64,000 bases of DNA from Alkalimonas mucilaginosa (GCF_036327005.1 NZ_JAUGZK010000007.1:1-64000); one strand, 5' to 3'. Shown: positions 24,520 through 34,061, numbered from the stretch's first letter. Numbers and translations are program-made. Notes: generated by a model not told the origin, from the sequence alone.

Positions 24520-27500
24520 ATGGCGCTGAGGTGCTGCTGGATTTGGTTGCTGTTCAGCTTTTCGCTTCAGGCAGCTGTGGAGCTGTCACTGCATGATTAC
24601 GATATTAAGCAGTGGGGCAACTCGGAAGGCCTTTCATCCAGTTCAGTACGAGCGCTGACGCAAGATGCAGACGGTTACATCTGGGCTGGCACTTTGCATG
24701 GGCTCAGCCGGTTTGATGGCTTAAGCTTTCAAAACTTCACCAGCCAGCAGCATCGCCAACTGGCCAGCAATGCCATTACGTCCTTGCTAACGGACTCTGA
24801 GGGCATGATCTGGGTTGGTACCAAGGCTGGCCTGAGCCGGCTGGAGCCGGATAAACTTCGCTTTGAACGTTTTAGTATTTTAAGTGAAGTCTCGGCTATG
24901 GTTGAAGTACAGCCGGGTGAGATCTGGGTGGCCGCAGAGCACTTATTTCGTATCCAGCATGATCAGGTGAGCCGGGTCAGCACCATCCGCCAGCCGGTTC
25001 GGCAGATGCGGAAATTCGGACAGTCATTGTGGTTAACAACCAGCCAGCATCTGATCCGTTATGAACTGGACTCCGAGCAGCAACACATCTATAGCTTGCC
25101 ATCCGAGCTGATGCAAAGCCCTGTGTACGATATTTCGGTGGATGCAGACCAGGTACACCTGGCTACTGAGGTGGGTTATTATCATCTGACCCCTGATGGT
25201 ACTATAGTGCGCTGCGAGTTGATGGCGCAGGAAAGCAGTGCTATATACCGCATTTTTAAAGACAGTCGGGGCTCTGACTGGATATCGAGTTACAGCCGTT
25301 TATTTCATCGTCACCCCGGACAACGCTGGCAGTCTATCAGTGCGGATGAGCTGGGCAGCAGCCCGTGGTTTTACGATATTTTTGAAGACAAAGATCAGAA
25401 TATCTGGCTGGCAAGCTTTAGTGACGGTATCTTCCGGGCATCGCCGGGACATGTCCGGCGCGTTCTGGGCCAAGGGCAGCAGGATGTGGTGGTGCGAAGC
25501 CTTGCGGTTACCCCGGAGCAACGTTTAGTGATTGCCAGTCAGTCTGGCCTGGGTTATTTGAGCCAGCACGGCCAGTATCAGCCATTATTGACTGAACAGC
25601 AAATGGGTTCGCAGACCATCCATGATTTTCACTTTTCCAGCGATGAGTGGTTGCTGGCGATGGATTCCGGTTTGTTTTCCTATGTGCCGGGCAGCGCACA
25701 GCTCAATCCGGTTGCGGCGGAGATGCAAGGCACTACTATTCGCTTTATTGAGCCCCGAAAAGCCGGAGGCCTCTGGCTAGGTGGCAGCTCAGGCTTGTAT
25801 GTCTGGCAGGATGCGGAGTTGACTCCTTTTGCGTTAAATCATGAGCTTGAATCGCGTCATGTCACGGTGCTGCAGGAGCGGGATTGGTATCAGGTCGTTG
25901 GTACCACGCGCGGCCTTTATCAATTACAACAACGGCGGATGCAGCGGCTGGGTATTGGTAGCCCGCTTTACAACAGCTATATTACCGCTTTGTTGGTGTT
26001 GCCGGATGAAACCCTGTTGGTTGCCACCCTGGATGATGGCCTCTTTATTCGCTACCCGGATGCGGAGTGGCGACACTTTGATAACAGCAATGGCTTACCA
26101 CATAGCCCCATCGTGAGCATGTTGCATGATACTGAGCTGAATCAATTATGGTTCAGCTCATTAAAAGGTGTATTTCGGCTGCCAGCCGATGTGTTGGTTC
26201 GGTTTCGGGATGATCCATTTCAGGCTGAGCAGGTACTGGCTCCGTATCAGCGTCAGCTTGGCACACCTCCAGGCCGTTGCTGCAATGGTGCAGGTCATGC
26301 CAAGGTTGCCTTGTGGCAGGATCAAGTCTGGTATCCGAGTTTGCAGGGTGTTGTAGCCATCGATCGCACCTTTAAAAGCAGCAGGGATGCCGACTTCAGG
26401 CCTTTGCTGCAACACATTGTGGGTCAGCGCAAGTACCCATTGCATCGTAACCAGGCGCGCGTGGTATTACCGGTGAACGAGCGTAGCCTGAGTATCCATT
26501 ATACTGCTTTGGACTATTTCCATGCAGCAGCACTGGAGTTTCGTTACAAACTGCAAGGTTTTGATGCGGAATGGCAATACGCTTCCAGCCGGCGGGAAGC
26601 CATTTACACCAACCTGCCACCAGGACACTACCGCTTTGCCGTGCAGGTCCGGCGGCAAGGGCAAAGCTGGGCCGAAGCGCCGGTCAGCACCCTGGAGCTG
26701 ATATTTCCACGCCGTTTTGATGAAACTGTTTTTTTCCAGGTACTCTGGTTTGCGTTATTAGGGCTGATTTTTTACAGCATATTATGGCTGTTGCGCAAGA
26801 ACAACGCATCAAAGCAGCAGGAGTTAGCCCGTCTAGTGCGCCAGCGTACGCAGGAGCTGGAAAACAGCAATAATCAGTTGAATGTATTGAATGCACAGTT
26901 AGGCCAATTGGTATACAAGGACAGCCTGACTGGGTTACGAAACCGGCGTTTTCTGTTTGAACAACTGCCCAAAGATATCGAGCATTACCAGCGAAATCGT
27001 CAGAGTCTGGAGCAGCAGGGTAAATGTGTCGCCTTGGTTCATCTTGATCTGGATGGCTTTAAATCGATCAACGATCAGTTTGGTCAGGCCGCTGGCGATA
27101 GTTTATTGCAGCAGGTCAGTGGATTGCTGCTTAGAGAAAGCCGGGGTTCGGATTACGTGGTTCGTTATGCCGGTGAGGAGTTCTTGCTGGTGTTACGGGA
27201 TATCGACACCGAGCTGCTGTGGGAGCTGGTTACCAAGCTGCATCAACTGATTGGCGGCACGCGTTTCCAGTTACCGGATGGTGGCCGTATCCAGTTGAGT
27301 TGTTCTATTGGTTACTCAATTTACCCATTGCAGCTGATCGGCGGCCAACTGATGAACTGGGAGTTGTCGTTGCAACTGGCTGAAATGGCGATGTACCGTG
27401 TAAAGCATGAGGGCAAAAATGGTTTTGCAACCATCACCTTTGATCAGCAAGTGGATGCTTTTGAGTTTGAAGAAACTATGCACATTGAAGCTCAGGTAGA

Positions 27501-27585
27501 GCAGCTGTTATCTGAAGGCTTGGCGCGTTTTAAAATTCAAAGAGAAGAACAAGAAAGTGATGAGCAACAACAATCCAACGGATAA
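24520..27585 (+). CDS. Two-component-regulator-propeller sensor diguanylate cyclase (Reg_prop, Y_Y_Y, GGDEF)
   Basis: A 1021-residue inner-membrane sensor that probably makes c-di-GMP on an outside signal. Signal peptide (WIWLLFSFSLQAA), then two seven-bladed propellers built from repeats such as LTQDADGYIWAGTLHGLSRFDG and LTDSEGMIWVGTKAGLSRL (to ~residue 620), a Y_Y_Y domain (FRYKLQGFDAEW, YTNLPPGHYRFAV), one membrane helix near 737-758, a coiled coil, and a GGDEF domain from ~800 (DSLTGLRNRRFL). The active site reads AGEEF (884-888) instead of GGEEF; an RGSD I-site lies five residues upstream. AGDEF-type enzymes can be active, so activity is plausible but unproven. Start ATG 24520 follows GGGAG; the frame is open to 24466 inside pgpA. 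Confidence 0.92.
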   Translation: MALRCCWIWLLFSFSLQAAVELSLHDYDIKQWGNSEGLSSSSVRALTQDADGYIWAGTLHGLSRFDGLSFQNFTSQQHRQLASNAITSLLTDSEGMIWVGTKAGLSRLEPDKLRFERFSILSEVSAMVEVQPGEIWVAAEHLFRIQHDQVSRVSTIRQPVRQMRKFGQSLWLTTSQHLIRYELDSEQQHIYSLPSELMQSPVYDISVDADQVHLATEVGYYHLTPDGTIVRCELMAQESSAIYRIFKDSRGSDWISSYSRLFHRHPGQRWQSISADELGSSPWFYDIFEDKDQNIWLASFSDGIFRASPGHVRRVLGQGQQDVVVRSLAVTPEQRLVIASQSGLGYLSQHGQYQPLLTEQQMGSQTIHDFHFSSDEWLLAMDSGLFSYVPGSAQLNPVAAEMQGTTIRFIEPRKAGGLWLGGSSGLYVWQDAELTPFALNHELESRHVTVLQERDWYQVVGTTRGLYQLQQRRMQRLGIGSPLYNSYITALLVLPDETLLVATLDDGLFIRYPDAEWRHFDNSNGLPHSPIVSMLHDTELNQLWFSSLKGVFRLPADVLVRFRDDPFQAEQVLAPYQRQLGTPPGRCCNGAGHAKVALWQDQVWYPSLQGVVAIDRTFKSSRDADFRPLLQHIVGQRKYPLHRNQARVVLPVNERSLSIHYTALDYFHAAALEFRYKLQGFDAEWQYASSRREAIYTNLPPGHYRFAVQVRRQGQSWAEAPVSTLELIFPRRFDETVFFQVLWFALLGLIFYSILWLLRKNNASKQQELARLVRQRTQELENSNNQLNVLNAQLGQLVYKDSLTGLRNRRFLFEQLPKDIEHYQRNRQSLEQQGKCVALVHLDLDGFKSINDQFGQAAGDSLLQQVSGLLLRESRGSDYVVRYAGEEFLLVLRDIDTELLWELVTKLHQLIGGTRFQLPDGGRIQLSCSIGYSIYPLQLIGGQLMNWELSLQLAEMAMYRVKHEGKNGFATITFDQQVDAFEFEETMHIEAQVEQLLSEGLARFKIQREEQESDEQQQSNG

Positions 27586-27610
27586 GCTGGTCTGTTGTTG
27601 CTCAAAGCAA

Positions 27611-29473
27611 TCAGGCTAACCGTTGCCGGATGCTGCGTAATATCCCGGCTTCATCCAGCCCTAATTCGGCGTAAATTTCCTGCTGACTGCCATGTTTGAT
27701 AAACTGATCTGGTAGGCCCAACTGCAGCAACTGACAAGGGTGTTGCTGCTGCAGTAGCATTTCTGCGACAGCAGAGCCTGCCCCTCCCAACACAGCGCCA
27801 TCTTCAATGGTCACCAATAATTCATGCTCTGCGGCCAGCTCAGCCAACAAAGTCTGATCCAATGGCTTGATAAAGCGCATATTGACTAAGGTGGCGTCCA
27901 GTGTTTCAGCAACCGTATGGCAGCTTTGCAGTAAGGGCCCGAACGCCAGGATGGCTACCTGCTTGCCTTGCCGTACTTTCAGTCCTTTGCCTAGGGTCAG
28001 GGGCTGCATCTCCGATGTTGGTACAACGCCATTACCACTTCCACGCGGATAGCGGACCGCTGCCGGGCCAGCATGCTGGTAACCTGTGTACAGCATTTGC
28101 CGGCACTCGTTTTCATCGGCCGGGGCCATCAGTACCAGATTAGGAATACAGCGTAAAAAGCTGATATCAAAAGCACCCTGGTGGGTGGGCCCATCCTGAC
28201 CGACCACACCGGCACGATCAATGGCAAAAAGCACATCCAGATTTTGCAGCGCAACATCATGGATCAGTTGATCGTATGCGCGCTGTAAAAATGTGGAGTA
28301 AATAGCTACCACAGGCTTTAAGCCTTCAATAGCAAGGCCTGCCGCCAGAGTGACTGCATGCTGCTCGGCAATGGCAACGTCGTAATAACGTTCTGGAAAG
28401 CGTTTTGAGAACTCCACCAGATCTGAGCCTTCCCGCATCGCGGGGGTAATGGCGTGCAGGCGTTTATCCTGCGCTGCCATATCGCAGATCCAACGACCAA
28501 ATACATTGGAGAAACTGGGACGACCAGCGGCTTTGGCTGGCAAGCTGCTGCTGGTTGGATCGAATTTAGAGACGGCATGATAACCAATAGGATCCTGTTC
28601 TGCCGGGTGGTAGCCTTTGCCTTTTTTGGTGACCACATGCAGCAGTTGCGGGCCCTTCATGGTACGCATATTGCGGATGGTATCGGTCAGGCTAAGCACA
28701 TCATGGCCATCGATGGGGCCTATGTAATTAAAGCCCAGCTCTTCGAAGAAGGTGCCTGGTGTTACCATGCCTTTGAAATGCTCTTCTGCCCGGCTGGCCA
28801 GTTCATGCAGGGGCGGGACGCCACTGAGGATTTTCTTGCCGCCCTCACGCAAATTGGTGTAGAAGTTACCGGATAAAATACGGGCAAAATATTTATTCAA
28901 AGCGCCGACATTTTCCGAAATCGACATGTCATTGTCATTCAGGATCACCAGCATATCGGGTTTGGTTTCCCCGGCATGGTTTAAGGCCTCAAAGGCCATG
29001 CCTGCAGTAATAGCACCATCGCCAATCACTGCGACCACCCGGCGGCCACTTTGCTCTGCCTGAGCCGCCAGCGCCATGCCAAGAGCTGCACTGATGGAGG
29101 TACTGGAGTGACCTACACTTAAGGTATCGTATTCACTTTCTTCCCGGTATGGAAAAGGGTGCAAGCCATCTTTTTGCCGGATGCTGCTCATCCGATCACG
29201 GCGTCCGGTCAGAATTTTGTGCGGGTAGGCCTGATGGCCTACATCCCAAATCAAGCGATCAAAGGGCGTATTGTAGACATAGTGTAAGGCTACCGTCAGT
29301 TCCACCGTGCCAAGGCCTGAGGCGAAGTGACCACTGCTTTGGCTCACACTATTGAGCAAAAAATCGCGTAATTCGTGACAGAGCCTGGGAAGCTTGTCCT
29401 GGGGGATCTGCCGTAATTGCTGTGGCAGGTTTGCCTGCGCCAGCAAAGGGTAGTTGTCGATATCAACAGTCAT
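27611..29473 (-). CDS. dxs: 1-deoxy-D-xylulose-5-phosphate synthase
   Basis: First step of the MEP isoprenoid route (pyruvate plus glyceraldehyde-3-phosphate), also feeding thiamine and pyridoxal synthesis. 620 residues: DVGHQAYPHKILTGR, the TPP motif GDGAITAGMAFEALN, NDNDMSISENVG, EQHAVTLAAGLA with the catalytic Glu, and GPTHQGAFD. ATG 29473 has AAAGGC upstream and gives the usual N-terminus; the frame is open to 29506 inside ispA. Last gene of the xseB-ispA-dxs operon, 16 bases after ispA, convergent with the sensor gene. Confidence 0.98.
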   Translation of the reverse strand: MTVDIDNYPLLAQANLPQQLRQIPQDKLPRLCHELRDFLLNSVSQSSGHFASGLGTVELTVALHYVYNTPFDRLIWDVGHQAYPHKILTGRRDRMSSIRQKDGLHPFPYREESEYDTLSVGHSSTSISAALGMALAAQAEQSGRRVVAVIGDGAITAGMAFEALNHAGETKPDMLVILNDNDMSISENVGALNKYFARILSGNFYTNLREGGKKILSGVPPLHELASRAEEHFKGMVTPGTFFEELGFNYIGPIDGHDVLSLTDTIRNMRTMKGPQLLHVVTKKGKGYHPAEQDPIGYHAVSKFDPTSSSLPAKAAGRPSFSNVFGRWICDMAAQDKRLHAITPAMREGSDLVEFSKRFPERYYDVAIAEQHAVTLAAGLAIEGLKPVVAIYSTFLQRAYDQLIHDVALQNLDVLFAIDRAGVVGQDGPTHQGAFDISFLRCIPNLVLMAPADENECRQMLYTGYQHAGPAAVRYPRGSGNGVVPTSEMQPLTLGKGLKVRQGKQVAILAFGPLLQSCHTVAETLDATLVNMRFIKPLDQTLLAELAAEHELLVTIEDGAVLGGAGSAVAEMLLQQQHPCQLLQLGLPDQFIKHGSQQEIYAELGLDEAGILRSIRQRLA

Positions 29474-29489
29474 GCATCTGCCTTTGGTT

Positions 29490-30377
29490 TTAGTTTTTAC
29501 GGGCAATTAGAAATTGCGCCAAGGCTTTTAAATCATCGCCCGGGTAGGGCAGTTGCTCCAGGGCTGCCAGTGCATCCTGATGCAATAATTCAGCTTTGCG
29601 CTTTGCCTCTGATAGCCCCAGCAAGGCCGGGTAGGTTGCTTTGTTGGCCTGGTGATCAGAGCCCTGGGGCTTGCCTAGTGTTTCAGTATCGCTTTCAATA
29701 TCAAGGATATCGTCCTGCACCTGGAATGCCAGGCCTAATGAGGCGGCAAAACGGCGTAAAAGCTCCAATTCCTCAGGAGCCGTTGCAGGGCTGGCCAGCC
29801 AGGCCAGCTCAATGGCGCACTGGATCAATGCGCCCGTTTTTAAGCAGTGCATTTGCTCCAGTGTTTCCAGGTTAAAACCCTGATTGGTGTGTGCCAGGTC
29901 GATGGCCTGACCGGCGCACATGCCGGCTGCCCCCCCGGCTTTTGCCAACTGCTGTACCATTGCCAGTACGCGCTGCGCAGGAACTTGTTGGTAACTATGG
30001 CTGCTAAGTATATCAAATGCCAGGCTTTGAATGGCATCACCGGCTAAAATTGCGGTCGCTTCATCAAAGGCAATGTGGCAAGTAGGCTTGCCGCGACGCA
30101 GTGCATCGTTGTCCATGGCTGGCAGGTCATCGTGGATCAGCGAGTAGCAATGGATGGCCTCGAGTGCTGCCGCAGGCGCATCCAGGTCCTCGAGCCTGGC
30201 CCCTAGCATCAAACCACAGCGATACACCAGCGAAGGGCGTATCCGCTTACCTCCAAGTAAAATACTGTAGTGCATGGCCTGTTGCAGGGATTGGGCGGCT
30301 ACGTCCTGTTGCTGCAGTTGTTGCTGCAATACCTGCTCAACCCGTGCCTGGTCAAGTGCTAAAAATGCTGGTTTCAC
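29490..30377 (-). CDS. ispA: Farnesyl diphosphate synthase (geranyltranstransferase)
   Basis: Builds farnesyl diphosphate from IPP and DMAPP. 295 residues with LLGGKRIRPSLVY, first Asp-rich motif DDLPAMDND, LKTGALIQ, second Asp-rich motif DDILDIESD and KATYPALLG. Starts with GTG 30377, overlapping the xseB stop as GTGA, so translation is probably coupled. Supplies the substrate for undecaprenyl phosphate and quinone tails. Confidence 0.97.
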   Translation of the reverse strand: MKPAFLALDQARVEQVLQQQLQQQDVAAQSLQQAMHYSILLGGKRIRPSLVYRCGLMLGARLEDLDAPAAALEAIHCYSLIHDDLPAMDNDALRRGKPTCHIAFDEATAILAGDAIQSLAFDILSSHSYQQVPAQRVLAMVQQLAKAGGAAGMCAGQAIDLAHTNQGFNLETLEQMHCLKTGALIQCAIELAWLASPATAPEELELLRRFAASLGLAFQVQDDILDIESDTETLGKPQGSDHQANKATYPALLGLSEAKRKAELLHQDALAALEQLPYPGDDLKALAQFLIARKN

Positions 30378-30625
30378 GCCGGTTCATCATCCTGATTGGT
30401 AAAGGGAACCAGTTCATTCTGGCCGTCTTTTTGCAATAGTTGGTGCACTTGTTGTTCGGCCTGCTGCAATTGCTGCTGGCTTTGCCGGGATAACTGAATG
30501 CCCCGTTCAAACTGCCGTAAGGATTCATCCAATGACAGATCGCCTTGCTCCAGCTGTTGAACAATTTGTTCCAGCTCGGTCAATTGCTGTTCGAACTGAC
30601 TCAAATCGGTTTTCTTTTTTGCCAT
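30374..30625 (-). CDS. xseB: Exodeoxyribonuclease VII small subunit
   Basis: Small subunit of the single-strand exonuclease, partner of XseA (not in this window). 83 residues, helical: FEQQLTELEQIVQQLEQGDLSLDESLRQFERGIQL is the family block, followed by a Gln-rich helix and a short acidic tail. ATG 30625 follows GAGGAAC. First gene of the operon with ispA and dxs, the standard arrangement, and divergent from pomA. Confidence 0.95.
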   Translation of the reverse strand: MAKKKTDLSQFEQQLTELEQIVQQLEQGDLSLDESLRQFERGIQLSRQSQQQLQQAEQQVHQLLQKDGQNELVPFTNQDDEPA

Positions 30626-30721
30626 GCGTTCCTCGTTCCAAACCCGCGGGCGAAGTGCCTTGACCCGCTATTATGGCGAATCAACCACAGCTTTTGAACT
30701 GGTTTTACCGGAAAAGTGAAT

Positions 30722-30748
30722 TTAAGCTTTGTTTTACTTTGTCGATAA
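30722..30748 (+). promoter_or_regulatory. Sigma-28 (FliA) promoter of pomAB
   Basis: TTAAGCTT (30722-30729), eleven bases, GTCGATAA (30741-30748). Against the enteric consensus TAAAGTTT-N11-GCCGATAA this is 6/8 and 7/8 with exact spacing. It lies 64 bases before the GTG start of pomA, as expected for late flagellar motor genes. Confidence 0.75.
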
Positions 30749-30811
30749 ACAGCTATCGGCTAAGATAAAAGCAATAAAGCTCAATCATTTGTCCGGCGCG
30801 GGGAGTCAGGT

Positions 30812-31582
30812 GTGGATTTAGCAACGCTCATAGGTCTGGTTGGTGCCATTGGTTTTATCATCATGGCTATGATCATCGGCAGTGCCGGCGATCCGGGGAT
30901 GTTTGCCGATGTGGTGTCTTTGTTGATTGTGGTCGGTGGTTCTCTGTTTGTGGTAATTGCCAAGTTTCCCCTTGGGCAATTTTTTGGTGTTGGCAAAGTG
31001 ATGGTCAAAGCCTTCATGTTCAAAATTGAAGAAGCTGAGGAGCTGATTGAGCAGGCCGTCCAATTGGCTGACTCCGCCCGTAAGGGGGGCTTTTTGGCGC
31101 TGGAGGAGGCGGAGATATCCAACACTTTTATGCAAAAAGGCATCAATATGCTGGTAGATGGTCACGATGGCGATGTGGTGCGGGCCACATTACTCAAAGA
31201 TATTAGCCTGACAGAGAAACGTCACGAGCAGGGAGTCAGCATTTTCCGAAGCTTAGGAGATGTTGCACCTGCCATGGGCATGATTGGTACTCTGATTGGT
31301 CTGGTGGCTATGTTGTCCAATATGGATGATCCTAAGGCCATTGGCCCGGCGATGGCGGTTGCATTGTTAACCACCTTGTACGGTGCTTTTATTGCAAATG
31401 TGATTGCCATTCCCATTGCAGATAAGCTGGCGCTGCGCAACGAACAGGAAAAGTTGAATAATCAGCTGATCCTGGATGCCATTTTAGGCATTCAGGACGG
31501 TCAGAACCCGAAAGTCATTGAAGGACTGCTACGTAATTACATTGCGCAAGGCAAGCGTGAAGTGGCAGTTGAAGAAGGCTAA
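30812..31582 (+). CDS. pomA: Flagellar stator protein PomA (sodium-type)
   Basis: Forms the sodium-channel stator with PomB and turns the rotor. 256 residues, four membrane helices: two at the N-terminus (LIGLVGAIGFIIMAMI, VVSLLIVVGGSLFVVIA), a long cytoplasmic loop with charged residues that contact FliG (RKGGFLALEEAE, VRATLLKDI), and two at the C-terminus (DVAPAMGMIGTLIGLVAML, AMAVALLTTLYGAFIANVI). Start is GTG 30812 after GGGGAGTC. Length and loop fit PomA of Vibrio/Shewanella rather than the longer proton-type MotA. pomB follows after five bases. Confidence 0.95.
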   Translation: MDLATLIGLVGAIGFIIMAMIIGSAGDPGMFADVVSLLIVVGGSLFVVIAKFPLGQFFGVGKVMVKAFMFKIEEAEELIEQAVQLADSARKGGFLALEEAEISNTFMQKGINMLVDGHDGDVVRATLLKDISLTEKRHEQGVSIFRSLGDVAPAMGMIGTLIGLVAMLSNMDDPKAIGPAMAVALLTTLYGAFIANVIAIPIADKLALRNEQEKLNNQLILDAILGIQDGQNPKVIEGLLRNYIAQGKREVAVEEG

Positions 31583-31587
31583 CGGCT

Positions 31588-32517
31588 ATGAGAGAAGAAA
31601 CCCAAGAGTGTAAATGCCCCCCCAAGGGACTGCCCCAGTACATGGGCACCTTTGCCGATCTGATGGCACTCTTGATGTGCTTCTTCGTCCTGTTACTGGC
31701 ATTCTCAGAAATGGATGTGCTGAAATTTAAACAAATTGCTGGCTCAATGAAGTTTGCGTTTGGGGTGCAAAATAAGATTGAAGTGGAAGACATTCCAAAA
31801 GGCACCAGTGTGATTGCGCTGGAATTTCGGCCCGGACGTCCTGACCCAACCCCGATTGAGACTTTGCAACAGCAAACCATTGAAATTACTCAGCAAATGA
31901 TAGAGTTTCAAGCCGGTGAGGAAGACTCCGCTGGCGGCCGCCAGGAACAGCAACAGGATCAAACCGGTGGTATGTCTGCCAGTACCGATGATGAGGTGTC
32001 TGAAAGTGATACTGAGGCAGCGCAGGCGCAACAGGAAGTGAACGAGCTGGTGAAGCGTATTGCCGATCAAATGGAGCAACAGATTTTGGATGGTGCTATC
32101 GAGTTGGAATCGTTAGGCCAGCAGATCATTATTCGTATTCGTGAGAATGGTTCTTTCCCATCTGGCTCGTCGTTTTTGCAGCCGCGTTTTAAACCCATCA
32201 TTCAACAAATCGGTGGCTTGTTAACAGAAATTCCTGGTGAAATTACGGTGACCGGACACACGGATGATGCGGTGATAGCAGACGAGTTACACGACAACAA
32301 CTGGGACTTATCGGCCAAGCGGGCTGTGGCTGTGGCGACTGAAATGCTCAAAGCGCCGGGCTTTGATAAAAACCGGTTGGCTGTGGTTGGTTATGCCGAT
32401 ACCAGACCTTTGGTGCCGAATACCAGCGATCTGAATCGACGCCGCAATCGTCGGGTTGAAATTTCCATTATGCAGGGGCAGGCGAAAGAGTCGGATCCGA
32501 TCAGTTTGGAAAATTAG
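31588..32517 (+). CDS. pomB: Flagellar stator protein PomB (sodium-type)
   Basis: Peptidoglycan-anchored stator subunit that carries the ion-binding Asp. 309 residues: cytoplasmic N-terminus with Cys8 and Cys10, one membrane helix containing Asp24 (GTFADLMALLMCFFVLLL), an acidic, Gln-rich linker (residues ~110-150) and a C-terminal OmpA-like domain (ITVTGHTDDAVI, NWDLSAKRAVAV, RNRRVEI). Asp24 and the Cys pair are placed as in Vibrio PomB. Together with PomA it supports a sodium-driven polar flagellum. No strong terminator follows, only a CGCTGG/CCAGCG hairpin at 32518-32533. Confidence 0.95.
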   Translation: MREETQECKCPPKGLPQYMGTFADLMALLMCFFVLLLAFSEMDVLKFKQIAGSMKFAFGVQNKIEVEDIPKGTSVIALEFRPGRPDPTPIETLQQQTIEITQQMIEFQAGEEDSAGGRQEQQQDQTGGMSASTDDEVSESDTEAAQAQQEVNELVKRIADQMEQQILDGAIELESLGQQIIIRIRENGSFPSGSSFLQPRFKPIIQQIGGLLTEIPGEITVTGHTDDAVIADELHDNNWDLSAKRAVAVATEMLKAPGFDKNRLAVVGYADTRPLVPNTSDLNRRRNRRVEISIMQGQAKESDPISLEN

Positions 32518-32534
32518 CGCTGGAAAACCAGCGT

Positions 32535-32563
32535 TAGTCAGGCTGGTAGCGATCAGGTATAAT
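32535..32563 (+). promoter_or_regulatory. Predicted sigma-70 promoter of thiI
   Basis: TAGTCA (32535-32540), 17 bases, TATAAT (32558-32563). Because the -10 box covers the first ATG of the open frame (32562), it supports the downstream start at 32595. Confidence 0.55.
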
Positions 32564-32594
32564 GCCGGGCTTTATTAGCAAGATTAGCCCGGCA

Positions 32595-34061
32595 ATGCTC
32601 GAATTTATTATTAAACTGCACTCTGAAATCACCATCAAAAGCAAGTCGGTGCGTAAGCGCCAGACCAAGCTACTGCAACAAAACCTGAAAACCATCCTGC
32701 TGCAACTGGATCCAGCAATACGCATTGAGAGCCACTGGGACCATCTGATGGTGTTGGTGCCTGAAGCCAGCCCGCAGTTACGGGCCCAGTTGATCGAGCG
32801 ACTGGCCTGTATTCCGGGCATCGCGCAGTTTGCTGAAATGCAATCGAGCAGCTTTAGCAGTCTGGACGATATTTATCAGCAGGTGCTGCCGGTATTCGCC
32901 GACAAAATCGCAGGCAAAAGCTTTTGTGTACGGGTGCGGCGTGCCGGTTCGCACGACTTCAGTTCGACCGAAGTTGAGCGTTATGTCGGGGGTGGTTTGA
33001 ATCAGCAGGTGCCAACAGCCCGGGTGCAATTGAAAAATCCGGATCTGACGGTGCAACTGGAAGTCCGTAAGGACAAACTGATTATGGTGCGGGCGCAGTA
33101 TGCCGGCATGGGCGGTTTTCCTTTGCCTTCGCAGTCCGATGCTTTGTCCTTGATTTCAGGTGGCTTTGATTCTGCGGTCAGCAGCTATCTGATGATCAAA
33201 AAGGGCATGCGCAATCACTATCTGTTTTTTAACCTGGGGGGCAAGGCGCACGAGACCGGGGTCCGTGAAATTGCGTATTTCCTTTGGCAAAAATACAGTT
33301 TGTCGCACAAGGTGAAATTTATCAGTGTGGATTTTGCTCCGGTGGTGGCTGAGATCCTGGAAAAATCTGAGCCGGGCCTGATGGGAGTGATTTTAAAACG
33401 GATGATGATGCGTGCCGCAGCCGATATCGCGCAGCAGCTTGGTATTCCGGCCATCGTGACCGGAGAGAGTGCCGGCCAGGTTTCCAGTCAGACACTGGAA
33501 AATCTGAATGTGATTGACCGGGTCACGCCGATGTTGATCCTGCGGCCGTTAATTGCACATGATAAGCAGGACATTATTGATATCGCCCGCAAAATTGGGG
33601 TCGAGGATATGGCTGCCAGTATGCCAGAGTACTGCGGGGTGATTTCCAACAAGCCAACGGTTAAGGCGCGCCTGGCGGATGTGGAAGCCAACGAGCAGCG
33701 TTTTGAGGCGGAAGTGCTGGCCAAGGTTGTTGCCGCTGCCAAGATTATGGATATCCGCACCATTGATTATCAGTCCAGTCAACAAGTGACAACCATTGAA
33801 GCTGTGCAGGCCATGCCATTGGATGCAATAGTGCTGGATATTCGCCGGCCCGATGAAGCCGAGGCCAGCCCACTGCAGGTGGCTGAGCATCAGGTGGTCG
33901 AGCTACCGTTTTACAAATTGGCCAGTCAGTTCAGTAGTTTGGCGCAGGACAAAGCCTATTACCTGTATTGCGATCAGGGGGTGATGAGCCGGATGCAGGC
34001 GTTATTGCTCAAAGATGAGGGCTATCAAAACGTGGGTGTTTATCAAAAACCCGCATCCTGA
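32595..34061 (+). CDS. thiI: tRNA 4-thiouridine synthase / sulfurtransferase ThiI
   Basis: Adenylates U8 of tRNA and transfers sulfur to it; also delivers sulfur to thiamine thiazole synthesis. 488 residues: N-terminal ferredoxin-like and THUMP domains (EFIIKLHSEITIKSKSVRKRQ in two overlapping parts), PP-loop SGGFDS, Cys in MPEYCGV, and a C-terminal rhodanese domain with active Cys in YCDQGVMSR. ATG 32595 gives the family N-terminus. The 3' end overlaps the convergent panE by 19 bases. Confidence 0.96.
   Translation: MLEFIIKLHSEITIKSKSVRKRQTKLLQQNLKTILLQLDPAIRIESHWDHLMVLVPEASPQLRAQLIERLACIPGIAQFAEMQSSSFSSLDDIYQQVLPVFADKIAGKSFCVRVRRAGSHDFSSTEVERYVGGGLNQQVPTARVQLKNPDLTVQLEVRKDKLIMVRAQYAGMGGFPLPSQSDALSLISGGFDSAVSSYLMIKKGMRNHYLFFNLGGKAHETGVREIAYFLWQKYSLSHKVKFISVDFAPVVAEILEKSEPGLMGVILKRMMMRAAADIAQQLGIPAIVTGESAGQVSSQTLENLNVIDRVTPMLILRPLIAHDKQDIIDIARKIGVEDMAASMPEYCGVISNKPTVKARLADVEANEQRFEAEVLAKVVAAAKIMDIRTIDYQSSQQVTTIEAVQAMPLDAIVLDIRRPDEAEASPLQVAEHQVVELPFYKLASQFSSLAQDKAYYLYCDQGVMSRMQALLLKDEGYQNVGVYQKPAS

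Noticed and set aside
32562..32594. thiI start at ATG 32562
   Set aside because: This ATG is part of the predicted TATAAT box, and the 11 added residues do not match the ThiI N-terminus.
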